DNA from: Pedobacter miscanthi | Lineage (GTDB): Bacteria > Bacteroidota > Bacteroidia > Sphingobacteriales > Sphingobacteriaceae | Length of the DNA: 64,000 nt | NCBI RefSeq assembly: GCF_003315595.1 | Contig: NZ_QNQU01000032.1 | Coordinates: 1 to 64,000, forward strand | Direction of reading: 5' to 3' | In this document: positions 18,868 to 26,914 of the stretch, in pieces | Layout of the letters: each line of letters starts with the position of its first letter | Position numbering within the stretch: the stretch's first letter is position 1 | The notes under the pieces: generated by a model | What the model was told of the DNA's origin: nothing | Seen by the model: the letters and a program-made list of their open reading frames with translations, nothing else | Database searches by the model: none | Translations under genes and position numbers: made by a program

Positions 18868-18950
18868 GCAACGAAGCTAAACTTACCGAGATAGATCTCT
18901 CTCCCGACTTAACGTCGGGACTATGCTACAGTCGAGATGACCGTCATTTT
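18868..18950. repeat. Degenerate copy of the palindromic repeat
   Basis: Begins GCAACGAAGC, contains the GAGATAGATCTCTC core and ends CAGTCGAGATGACCGTCAT. One arm is rearranged and includes the hairpin CCCGACTTAACGTCGGG. It is probably a decayed second copy beside the complete one. Confidence 0.6.
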
Positions 18951-18983
18951 ATTAATTCTTCCCCCTTTTATGAGAAAATAAAC

Positions 18984-18997
18984 GTAAAACGTTTTAC
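18984..18997. promoter_or_regulatory. Perfect palindrome before the GH92 gene, LacI-type operator candidate
   Basis: GTAAAACGTTTTAC is a 14-bp perfect palindrome with the central CG typical of LacI-family operators, 42 bp before the GH92 start. The DeoR-type TGCG boxes are absent here, so the GH92-GH2 pair may answer to a different regulator. Confidence 0.5.
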
Positions 18998-19038
18998 TTT
19001 TAGAGCTTTAAATCTTTTGTAGGAAATTATAAGCACAC

Positions 19039-21297
19039 ATGCAATTCAGGAAAACCTCATCGATTCTATTTCTAACCGCCTCTCTTTTTACATTTAATGC
19101 CTTTGCGCAGCAGAAAACCAAACTCACCCAGTATGTAGATCCATTGATCGGATCGGCAAAACATGGTCACGTTTTTGTAGGCGCCAATGTTCCTTTTGGG
19201 GCAGTACAGCTCGGGCCTAACAATATTTTTGAAGGCTGGGACTGGTGCAGTGGCTACAATTATGTGAGTAATACCATCACCGGTTTTGCACACACCCATT
19301 TAAGTGGTACGGGTATCGGCGATCTGGGCGACATTTCGATTATGCCCGCAACAGGTAAGTTGTTGTTAGAAAAAGGTAAAACTGCCGACGATGAAAGTGG
19401 CTACCTGTCTAAATTTTCGCATAAAAACGAAGTAGCAAAAGCTGGTTATTATAGCGTATTGCTCGATAAATACGATATTAAAGCAGAGTTAACCGCTACC
19501 GAAAGGGTAGGTTTTCATCAGTATACCTTTAAAAAAGGAGCTGCAAATCCACATATTATTATCGATTTAATCGAAGGCATTGGCTGGGATGCTCCCGTTT
19601 CAGCATCATTTAAACAATTGGACGCGACCACCATTATCGGGCACCGGAATTCGAAAGGATGGTCTACCGATCAGCGCCTTTATTTCGTAATCAAATTATC
19701 TCAGCCTATTAAGAATCTCGTATTATATGATAGTACGGTGGTGAAAAACGGTAACGAATTATCAGGCAAAAAGTTAAAGGCGGTGGTGAATTTCAATGCC
19801 ATTAACAATGAAAAATTGCAGATTAAAGTGGCTTTATCTCCGGTAAGTACCGAAAATGCGATTTTGAATTTAAAAACGGAGCTGCCAGGCTGGAATTTTG
19901 CCGCTACCGTTAAAAACAGTGATGCTAAATGGGAAAAAGAACTTTCGAAAGTTAATATCAGTGCATCCAATACCACCAAAAAGGTATTTTACACTGCATT
20001 ATACCATACCATGATCGCCCCATCGTTATTTAATGATGTGAACAAAGATTACCGCGGAACAGACAAAAAAGTATATAAAAAAGCAAACTTTAATAACCTC
20101 ACTACTTTTTCGCTATGGGATACTTATCGTGCTGCCAACCCATTATACACCATTTTACACCAGGATAAAGTGAGCGATGTGGTTAATACCATGCTGGCCA
20201 TTTATAAACAACAGGGAAAATTACCGGTTTGGCATTTAATGGGCAGCGAAACCAATACCATGGTGGGTTATCATGCCGTTCCCGTTATTGTTGATGCTTA
20301 TTTAAAAGGGTATAGGGGCTTTGATGTAAATCTGGCTTTCGAAGCTGTAAAACAATCGGCTATGCAAAAAACCGATGGCATCGATTATATCCAGCAGCTT
20401 AAATATATTCCGGCCGATAAGGTGAACGAATCCGTTGCCAAGGCCTTAGAATATGCCATTGATGATTATTGCATTGCTATGTTTGCCAAGGCATTAAATA
20501 AAACCAAAGATTATCAGTATTTCAGCAAAAGAGCGCAGTTATACAAAGAATATTTTGATAAAGATGTACAGTTTATGAGGGGTAAACTGGCTGATGGCAC
20601 CTGGAGAACACCTTTTAGTCCGGTGGCTTCTAAACACCGCGAAGATGATTATACCGAAGGAAATGCATGGCAGTATACCTGGCTGGTGCCACAGGATGTG
20701 GAAGGGCTGATCAGATTATTTGGTGGCGATAAACCATTCGTAAATAAACTCGATTCTTTATTTTCGGTTAAAGCTGAACTGGGCGAAAACAGTTCTCCTG
20801 ATATTTCCGGGTTGATCGGAAATTATGCACAGGGAAATGAGCCTGGTCACCACATTACTTATTTATATACTTATGCCGGTCAACCATGGAAAACAGCCGA
20901 TCTGATCCGTAAAATAGATCACGATTTTTATTCTTCAAAACCTGATGGCTTATGTGGTAACGAAGATGTTGGCCAGATGAGTGCCTGGTATGTCTTCACA
21001 GCCATGGGCTTTTATCCCGTTAATCCAGCAAACGGCTCATACGTTTTCGGAACGCCTTTGCTTAACGATGCAACCATTACCCTGGCCGGAAATAAAAAGT
21101 TCAACATCAAAGTGGTGGAAAATAGCGCAGAGAATAAATATATCCAGAAAATCGTACTGAACGGGAAACCTTACACGAAATCGTACATTCTCCATAAAAC
21201 CATTGTAACCGGTGGAAACATACAGATTTACATGGGGAACAAACCATCCGAAACCTGGGGTATAAAACCTGAAGACAGACCGGTATCCAATAAATAA
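19039..21297 (+). CDS. GH92 alpha-mannosidase
   Basis: A 752-residue secreted enzyme with a signal peptide ending FNAFAQ. The GH92 order is clear: N-terminal beta-sandwich with YVDPLIGSAKHGHVFVG and GFAHTHLSGTGIGDLGD, then the alpha/alpha barrel with WHLMGSETNTMVGYHAVPVI, EDDYTEGNAWQYTW, NEPGHHITYLY and CGNEDVGQMSAWYVFTAMGF. The last includes the acidic residues that serve as catalytic base in the family. GH92 enzymes are calcium-dependent exo-alpha-mannosidases, often alpha-1,2. The GH2 gene follows after 113 bp. Together with GH29 and GH2 it suggests breakdown of N-glycan-like substrates. Confidence 0.95.
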   Translation: MQFRKTSSILFLTASLFTFNAFAQQKTKLTQYVDPLIGSAKHGHVFVGANVPFGAVQLGPNNIFEGWDWCSGYNYVSNTITGFAHTHLSGTGIGDLGDISIMPATGKLLLEKGKTADDESGYLSKFSHKNEVAKAGYYSVLLDKYDIKAELTATERVGFHQYTFKKGAANPHIIIDLIEGIGWDAPVSASFKQLDATTIIGHRNSKGWSTDQRLYFVIKLSQPIKNLVLYDSTVVKNGNELSGKKLKAVVNFNAINNEKLQIKVALSPVSTENAILNLKTELPGWNFAATVKNSDAKWEKELSKVNISASNTTKKVFYTALYHTMIAPSLFNDVNKDYRGTDKKVYKKANFNNLTTFSLWDTYRAANPLYTILHQDKVSDVVNTMLAIYKQQGKLPVWHLMGSETNTMVGYHAVPVIVDAYLKGYRGFDVNLAFEAVKQSAMQKTDGIDYIQQLKYIPADKVNESVAKALEYAIDDYCIAMFAKALNKTKDYQYFSKRAQLYKEYFDKDVQFMRGKLADGTWRTPFSPVASKHREDDYTEGNAWQYTWLVPQDVEGLIRLFGGDKPFVNKLDSLFSVKAELGENSSPDISGLIGNYAQGNEPGHHITYLYTYAGQPWKTADLIRKIDHDFYSSKPDGLCGNEDVGQMSAWYVFTAMGFYPVNPANGSYVFGTPLLNDATITLAGNKKFNIKVVENSAENKYIQKIVLNGKPYTKSYILHKTIVTGGNIQIYMGNKPSETWGIKPEDRPVSNK

Positions 21298-21410
21298 TGT
21301 AAAAATGATTGAATGAGAGGATGATAGAATGGAAATTTGTAATAACAAACACCGCTTCATTCTCTAATTCTATCAATCGTTAATTCATTCATTCAATAAT
21401 TCTATCATAT

Positions 21411-24017
21411 ATGAAGAAAATATTTTTACTTCTTTTATGCTGTTCGGCCCTGATCGTAAATGCGCAACAGCGTTACGAGCTTAATTCGGGCTGGGTATGT
21501 ACCAATATCAAAGATGCCAATGCATCAGGCCTAGAAATTTCGAAAGCAGGTTTTTCTACCAATAACTGGATGCCTGCAACAGTACCAGGGACGGTTTTAA
21601 CCACCTTATTAAACAATAAAAAAATTCCCGATCCATTTTATGGAATGAGTAATGAAAAAATTCCTGATGTATATAAAACCGGCAACGATTATTACACCTA
21701 CTGGTTTGTAAAAGATTTTGAGGAACGGGCGATAGGTAACGAACAGGTTTGGTTACAGTTTAGGGGAATTAATTACAAAGCTGAAATTTACCTGAACGGG
21801 AAAAAAGTTAACCCTAAAACCCAGGTAGGTATGCACCTTCGGGCGCAGTATAATATTACCAGGCTATTGTCTGCAAGCGGCAAAAACAGACTGGCCGTTG
21901 TGGTTTATCCGCCAGATTTTCCGGGTAATCCAAACGGAGGTCAGGGTGGCGACGGAACAATTGCTAAAGGATTAACCACACAATATACCGCAGGTTGGGA
22001 TTGGATACAGCCCACCCGCGACCGTAATACCGGAATCTGGGACAAAGTAACCATCGAAAAAACCAAAAGCATCAATATTCAGAATCCACAGGTAATTACC
22101 CTGGTGCCAGGCAAACGTTTACCGGAAGGAAAACAAAATCCTGCTACCGTTAAAGTTTCGGTTGAAGTAGAAAACCCGACTAATCTGCCTGTTTCAGGTA
22201 CGCTGCAATATCAAATTGCTGGCAAACTGGTTAAACAGCCCACAACTATCCCAGCTAGTAAAACCACTACCGTTAAACTGCCTGATTTATTACTCGAAAA
22301 TCCGAAATTATGGTGGCCTAGCGGCTATGGCGCACAAAACTTATATGATGTAAAAATCGAATTTGTGGCAGCCAATCAGGTATTGGATCAGGAGCAACTG
22401 AAAGTGGGTGTACGCCAGATCGATAACATCTGGAATGAGCACACTAAAAGTATGGGCGCTTATGTAAACGGACAAAAGATTTTTATTAAAGGTGGAAACT
22501 GGATCATTTCTGATGCAATGCTGCGTTTTAGCGATGCCCGCTATGATGCCGAAATCCGTTACCATAAGGATATGAACCTCAACCTGATTAGAATCTGGGG
22601 TGGAGCAATCCTTGAAAGACCGGAATTTTACAATGCCTGTGATAAATATGGCCTGCTGGTTTTTCAGGATTTTTGGTTTAGTGGCGATTGTAACGGCCGT
22701 TGGGTAGATCCGATGAAAAAAGAAGACCAGTGGACAAGAAGAAACTATCCTGACGACCATAACCTTACTTTAACTGCGATTGAAGATCAGATCAAAATGA
22801 TCAGAAACCATGCTTCACTTGCATTCTGGTGCGGTGGAAACGAAATTACCCCTCCTGAGGATATTTTGGAACCCTTAAAAAATGAAATCCTTCCACGTTT
22901 GGATGGCACCAGAAAACTTTTCGATTTCTCGAACAGCGATGAAATGTCGTTCAATTCTATTGGTGGTAATGGCGACGGTCCGTATGGTATACAGGATATC
23001 AAAACTTTTTGGGGTACCAGAACCTTCCCCTACAATTCGGAAGTTGGTTCGGTAGGCGTAGGCGATTATGCTTCGCTGTTGCGTTTTATCCCGAAAGAAA
23101 ACCTGGTTGCACCGCAGTATAAAGCCAAACCCGATTCGGTATGGGATTATCATAAATACATTTCGTACGAACAATACCTTAATCCTTATGGCAAGCCAAA
23201 AAGTGCCGAAGATTTTGCCATGAAAGCCCAATTGGCCAATTATGATCAATATAGGTCCTTAATGGAGGGGTTTTCTAACAAAATGTGGGATTGGTATACC
23301 GGTTCTATCATCTGGAAAACCCAAAACCCCTGGACGGCCATGCGTGGGCAGATGTACGATTATTACCTCGATCCTAATGCCTGTTTATATGGCTTGAGAA
23401 AGGGTAGTGAACCATTGCACGTGATGATGAATCCTTTAGATAGCATGGTTACGATTGTAAACAACGGATTTACCACGAGGAACAATTTAATGGTGCAGGC
23501 AAAAGCTTACGATATGGATGGAAAGGACTATTTCTATTCGCAGGTATTTAATTCCGTAGGACCATCTTCCGTAAGAAGACTTTTTCCGATGAACGAGTTT
23601 TTGACCAAACTTGACAAAAAAGAAGGTGTATTTGTAGCGTTAAGAATTTTAGATCAGAAGCAGCATGTCTTAAGCGAAAATATTTATTGGCTGCCCGGAA
23701 AAGACGGCGAATATTCGGGTTTGAAGAACATTAAACAGACGCCTTTAAAAGTGGCTGCTCTTGATCAGAAAAATGGTAAAGTAGCGGTAACGTTAACTAA
23801 TGCCGCTGGAAATCCGGTTGCGTTTTTTAACCGCGTTGCTTTAATTAACAGCAATAGCAACGAACGGATATTGCCAAGCTTTTATGATGATAATTATGTA
23901 AGTGTGTTGCCTGGAGAAAGCAAAACCATTATGGTAGAATATACGGGTAAACAAAGCAATTTAGCTGTTGAAGTTTACGGCTGGAATGTTGTGAAGCAGA
24001 AGGTAAATATTCAATAG
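21411..24017 (+). CDS. GH2 beta-mannosidase-like glycoside hydrolase
   Basis: An 868-residue secreted GH2 enzyme with a signal peptide ending IVNAQ. The N-terminal sugar-binding domain has FRGINYKAEIYLNGKKV, the middle is an Ig-like domain, and the barrel has FIKGGNWIISDAMLRFSD and LIRIWGGAILERPEFYNACD. The acid/base motif is WCGGNEITPPED, and the likely nucleophile Glu is in PYNSEVGSVGVGD. Large C-terminal Ig-like domains follow. The sequence type is that of mannosylglycoprotein endo-beta-mannosidases and exo-beta-glucosaminidases; I favour beta-mannosidase because of the neighbouring GH92, but an exo-glucosaminidase is possible. Confidence 0.88.
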   Translation: MKKIFLLLLCCSALIVNAQQRYELNSGWVCTNIKDANASGLEISKAGFSTNNWMPATVPGTVLTTLLNNKKIPDPFYGMSNEKIPDVYKTGNDYYTYWFVKDFEERAIGNEQVWLQFRGINYKAEIYLNGKKVNPKTQVGMHLRAQYNITRLLSASGKNRLAVVVYPPDFPGNPNGGQGGDGTIAKGLTTQYTAGWDWIQPTRDRNTGIWDKVTIEKTKSINIQNPQVITLVPGKRLPEGKQNPATVKVSVEVENPTNLPVSGTLQYQIAGKLVKQPTTIPASKTTTVKLPDLLLENPKLWWPSGYGAQNLYDVKIEFVAANQVLDQEQLKVGVRQIDNIWNEHTKSMGAYVNGQKIFIKGGNWIISDAMLRFSDARYDAEIRYHKDMNLNLIRIWGGAILERPEFYNACDKYGLLVFQDFWFSGDCNGRWVDPMKKEDQWTRRNYPDDHNLTLTAIEDQIKMIRNHASLAFWCGGNEITPPEDILEPLKNEILPRLDGTRKLFDFSNSDEMSFNSIGGNGDGPYGIQDIKTFWGTRTFPYNSEVGSVGVGDYASLLRFIPKENLVAPQYKAKPDSVWDYHKYISYEQYLNPYGKPKSAEDFAMKAQLANYDQYRSLMEGFSNKMWDWYTGSIIWKTQNPWTAMRGQMYDYYLDPNACLYGLRKGSEPLHVMMNPLDSMVTIVNNGFTTRNNLMVQAKAYDMDGKDYFYSQVFNSVGPSSVRRLFPMNEFLTKLDKKEGVFVALRILDQKQHVLSENIYWLPGKDGEYSGLKNIKQTPLKVAALDQKNGKVAVTLTNAAGNPVAFFNRVALINSNSNERILPSFYDDNYVSVLPGESKTIMVEYTGKQSNLAVEVYGWNVVKQKVNIQ

Positions 24018-24518
24018 ATAAATTTCCAGACCTCGCAAGGTTTTAAAACCTGCGAGGTCTTCGCTGCCTAGATTTGGTTGAAAAATGCTTTTTTTTTGGA
24101 AATAATGGGTTCTGTTTCAATGGCAGATTGTAGCCCTGCTATCGCTGCAAGTCCTCTCCCGATGAAAAATCGGGATCCGGGCTTTTCGCTTTATCAGGTT
24201 TAGAAACAGTGGCAACTGCTCCAAATCGCGATGGATCTGCGTTAGGGATTGTAAGGGTTTAGTACCGATTTTTCATCGGTACCGGAGCGAAGCGCAGCCC
24301 TGAAAAGCCCGACCCTTTCCCGATTTTTCATCGGGATTGAGGTAACGCCCATATTAGTTTGCAATTTTCGGTTGGCAGTTTACAATTCTTTAAATTTTAA
24401 TGGTTGGGGTGGATTAAAAATCCACAGTTCGGAGAATCGAGATTGCAAATCCCGATTAACAAAAACAAAAAAAGGCGACACTTTACGTATCGCCTTTTCT
24501 GTTTATACTATTAACAAC
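24018..24518. repeat. Intergenic repeat region with four hairpins
   Basis: A 500-bp stretch without genes. AGACCTCGC (24028-24036) pairs with GCGAGGTCT (24052-24060), a likely terminator after the GH2 gene though without a long T run. Then three hairpins of one type follow: TCCCGATGAAAAATCGGGA (24157-24175), 24262-24282 with CCGATTTTTCATCGG, and TCCCGATTTTTCATCGGGA (24318-24336). The word CCGGAGCGAAGC near 24283 recurs in the tandem repeat at 30654-31139. It looks like one large decayed dispersed repeat. Confidence 0.65.
24470..24498. terminator. Terminator of the ferredoxin gene
   Basis: AAAAGGCGA (24470-24478) and TCGCCTTTT (24490-24498) form a hairpin with A and T flanks. It lies 21 bp beyond the ferredoxin stop codon, read on the minus strand. 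Confidence 0.85.
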
Positions 24519-24845
24519 CTAGCTTACGCCGTGTAATTTTACTTTTAAACCGTCCATGTTGTTGTTTAACTGCAACTGGCAGGCTAAACGCGAATTAGGT
24601 AACAAATCGGGCAAAGTATCCAGCATGGCATACTCATCGTCTGTCATTTCATTAAGTTTTTCTTCGCCCTCTAAAACATCAACACAACAGGTAGCACATA
24701 AAGCCATTCCGCCACAAGTGGCTAAAATATCATATTCCGAAGCCTTTAAAAACTCCATTAGGCTTAAACCCATGTCGGTTGGGGCAACGTGTTCAGTAAC
24801 CGAGCCATCCGGCTCCTGCATGTATATATTGATGTTGTTTTCCAT
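24519..24845 (-). CDS. 2Fe-2S ferredoxin, adrenodoxin type
   Basis: A 108-residue soluble ferredoxin. The cluster motif CGGMALCATCC near residues 44-54 gives Cys-x5-Cys-x2-Cys, and a fourth Cys lies in SRLACQLQL near the C-terminus, the arrangement of vertebrate-type/Isc-type [2Fe-2S] ferredoxins. The acidic surface (EGEEKLNEMTDDEYAML) suits docking with a reductase. The gene lies 43 bp after the reductase gene on the same strand and also has its own TATATTTG promoter, so the two may be expressed together or separately. It carries one electron from the reductase to an unidentified acceptor. Confidence 0.93.
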   Translation of the reverse strand: MENNINIYMQEPDGSVTEHVAPTDMGLSLMEFLKASEYDILATCGGMALCATCCVDVLEGEEKLNEMTDDEYAMLDTLPDLLPNSRLACQLQLNNNMDGLKVKLHGVS

Positions 24846-24871
24846 TTTTAGTTCTCTTATTATTTGAACAG

Positions 24872-24879
24872 CAAATATA
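24872..24879 (-). promoter_or_regulatory. Promoter -7 element for the ferredoxin gene
   Basis: CAAATATA on the plus strand is TATATTTG on the minus strand, matching TAnnTTTG, 27 bp before the ferredoxin start and just outside the reductase stop codon. Confidence 0.6.
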
Positions 24880-24888
24880 GGAGAAAGC

Positions 24889-25899
24889 TTAAAATTCTGA
24901 AACTCCGTTTACAGTAGTATATTTCATGGTATATTTCACACCAGGGTTCATGTACGAATAAGCACTGTGACTCATTAATGCCGCTTCATGGAAACCACAA
25001 AGAATCAATTTTAACTTATTTGTATAAGTATTGATATCGCCAATGGCATAAATACCCGGGATGTTGGTCGAATAATCATCAACATTAACCTCGATAGCAC
25101 TTTTGCTGATGTTTAAGTTCCAGTCTTCAATCGGACCTAATTTAGGACTCAAACCAAACAAAGGAATTAAGTGATCTGCCTCTACAACTGTTTTTTCCAT
25201 GGTGCGGTTCTGAACAATTTCTACCTGCTCCAGTTTATCTGTTCCATGTACGGCTTGCAGATTGCTGTTTAAAATCAGGTTGATTTTTCCACTTTCTGCC
25301 AGTGCCATTACTTTTGCAACAGAATCTGGTGCACCACGGAAACTTTCGCTTCTGTGAACCAAAGTCAGCTCAGAACAAACTTCTGCCAGGTAAATGGTCC
25401 AGTCAAGAGCCGAATCGCCACCACCTGCAATAACCATTTTCTGGTCGCGGTATTTCTCCGGATCAAGGATCATGTAGTTTACACCTTTACCGTTTTCAAA
25501 GTTTTCTAAATTTTCTACAGCAGGTTTACGTGGCTCAAAACAGCCTAAACCACCGGCAATAACCACAACCTTAGCTTCGATAACGGTACCCATATTGGTA
25601 GTTAAAACGAAATCGGCTTCGCCACGCTTTTCTAAACCTTCAATACGTTCGCCTAAGGTAAAAGTAGGATGGAAAGGTTTGGCCTGCTCCATTAAATTAT
25701 CGATAAGCTCCTGCGCCAATACAGATGGATAACCAGGAATATCGTATATCGGTTTTTTAGGGTAAATTTCAGACAGCTGACCACCAACCTGAGGGAGGTA
25801 ATCAATTAAATGACAACGCATTTTTAATAAACCGGCTTCAAAAATGGCAAATAAACCAACCGGACCAGCGCCTATTACGGCTATATCAGTAGTGATCAT
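24889..25899 (-). CDS. Ferredoxin-NADP reductase-type flavoprotein (YumC-like)
   Basis: A 336-residue thioredoxin-reductase-like oxidoreductase without the redox CxxC. The FAD-binding motif GAGPVGLFAIFEAGLL is at residues 9-24, the NAD(P)H-binding GGGDSALDW is near residue 158, and the C-terminal FAD motif is IYAIGDINTY near 285. Length and motifs fit the YumC-type ferredoxin/flavodoxin-NADP reductases of Firmicutes and Bacteroidota. The ferredoxin encoded next to it is the evident partner. A TAACTTTG promoter lies 18 bp upstream. Confidence 0.93.
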   Translation of the reverse strand: MITTDIAVIGAGPVGLFAIFEAGLLKMRCHLIDYLPQVGGQLSEIYPKKPIYDIPGYPSVLAQELIDNLMEQAKPFHPTFTLGERIEGLEKRGEADFVLTTNMGTVIEAKVVVIAGGLGCFEPRKPAVENLENFENGKGVNYMILDPEKYRDQKMVIAGGGDSALDWTIYLAEVCSELTLVHRSESFRGAPDSVAKVMALAESGKINLILNSNLQAVHGTDKLEQVEIVQNRTMEKTVVEADHLIPLFGLSPKLGPIEDWNLNISKSAIEVNVDDYSTNIPGIYAIGDINTYTNKLKLILCGFHEAALMSHSAYSYMNPGVKYTMKYTTVNGVSEF

Positions 25900-25916
25900 T
25901 AAAGAAAAATTTGACG

Positions 25917-25924
25917 CAAAGTTA
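25917..25924 (-). promoter_or_regulatory. Promoter -7 element for the reductase gene
   Basis: CAAAGTTA on the plus strand reads TAACTTTG on the minus strand, an exact TAnnTTTG match, 18 bp before the start codon. Confidence 0.65.
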
Positions 25925-26190
25925 CAAAATAAAGTCTTATCAATTCTGCTATTTAGAAATATTCTAGATAATTTTGCAATACTATTATATTCAGTATTTT
26001 ATATGCTTTGAGTTTAACGGAAAACAAAAGTTAAAGGTTTTTAGTGTTTTAAAGCAAATTATAATTGGTCTATAGGTTTAGTGGGGGATTCCCGATTCAG
26101 CTTTTGAAGATGTGAAAAACTCACAATTAAATTACCAGATCTGGCTAAAATTCCAAAAAAGTAATAACTTTCCTGATATTCTAATTAACG

Positions 26191-26844
26191 ATGCTTGATT
26201 ATTTTTTTATTGCTTTGCCCATGGTTGCAATTTGGGTATTACTGTTTCTGTTTTGCGGACGGAGCTGGCAATTGCCAGCAGCCTTTATTCCCTTCTGCAT
26301 CTGGGGCCTTTATTCAGGAAATAGCCATTGGAAATGGCTCTTAATCATTCCTTTGTTATCCCTATTAGTCGTTGATCTGCACATTACAGTAAAAGAAACC
26401 AAATTTAGTCGGGAGATCACTATTTTGAGTTATGTTTTAACTATTCCGTTTTTAGTGCTCTATCTATTTTATGGAAGGGGATTTGTAAAGGATGGAACTT
26501 TGGTTTCTGTTATTTGGGGCTATATCTTTCAGGTTCTTGTTTTAATCTTTGTGTCTAAATTCTGGTTTTCTGATGTATTGTTGTTATTTATAAATCGTTT
26601 ATCGCTAAAGGATAAGCGTTATGTAGAAACACAGGTGATAAAGAAGTTGATAAAAACGGTGGGCAGATCTACAAACTATTATGTTGTGTTTTATAACCTG
26701 GGTAAAATGAAAGTTTCGGGTTTCTTTTATGTGTACCTAAAGTTTAAAGGGGTGCAGGCAGAAGATAGAATAGAAATTGTAATTAAGAGGGGTTGCTTGG
26801 GAACAGAGTTCATCACCGGCTTCCCAAAAATTTTATCTCGATAA
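26191..26844 (+). CDS. Membrane protein of unknown function (paralogue 1)
   Basis: A 217-residue protein with four or so hydrophobic segments in the N-terminal 130 residues (for instance ALPMVAIWVLLFLFCG and LLIIPLLSLLVVDL). A soluble C-terminal beta-rich domain ends in IKRGCLGTEFITGFPKIL. It is paralogous to the protein at 29096-29776: both share the SWQLP/AF.PFC opening, the SGFFY.YLK segment and the C-terminal GCLG.EF..GFPKI motif. The prolyl oligopeptidase gene lies between them. I do not recognise the family. Confidence 0.75.
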   Translation: MLDYFFIALPMVAIWVLLFLFCGRSWQLPAAFIPFCIWGLYSGNSHWKWLLIIPLLSLLVVDLHITVKETKFSREITILSYVLTIPFLVLYLFYGRGFVKDGTLVSVIWGYIFQVLVLIFVSKFWFSDVLLLFINRLSLKDKRYVETQVIKKLIKTVGRSTNYYVVFYNLGKMKVSGFFYVYLKFKGVQAEDRIEIVIKRGCLGTEFITGFPKILSR

Positions 26845-26850
26845 TATTTA

Positions 26851-26904
26851 CCACAGAAGCAAAAAACAGCATGGGGGAATTTCCATGGTTTTTTACTTCT
26901 GTGG
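26851..26904. terminator. Bidirectional hairpin between convergent genes
   Basis: CCACAGAAG (26851-26859) pairs with CTTCTGTGG (26896-26904), with AAAAAAC and GTTTTTT inside the arms and an ATGG/CCAT inner stem. It separates the convergent genes ending at 26844 and 26915. Confidence 0.8.
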
Positions 26905-26914
26905 CAGAATTAAA

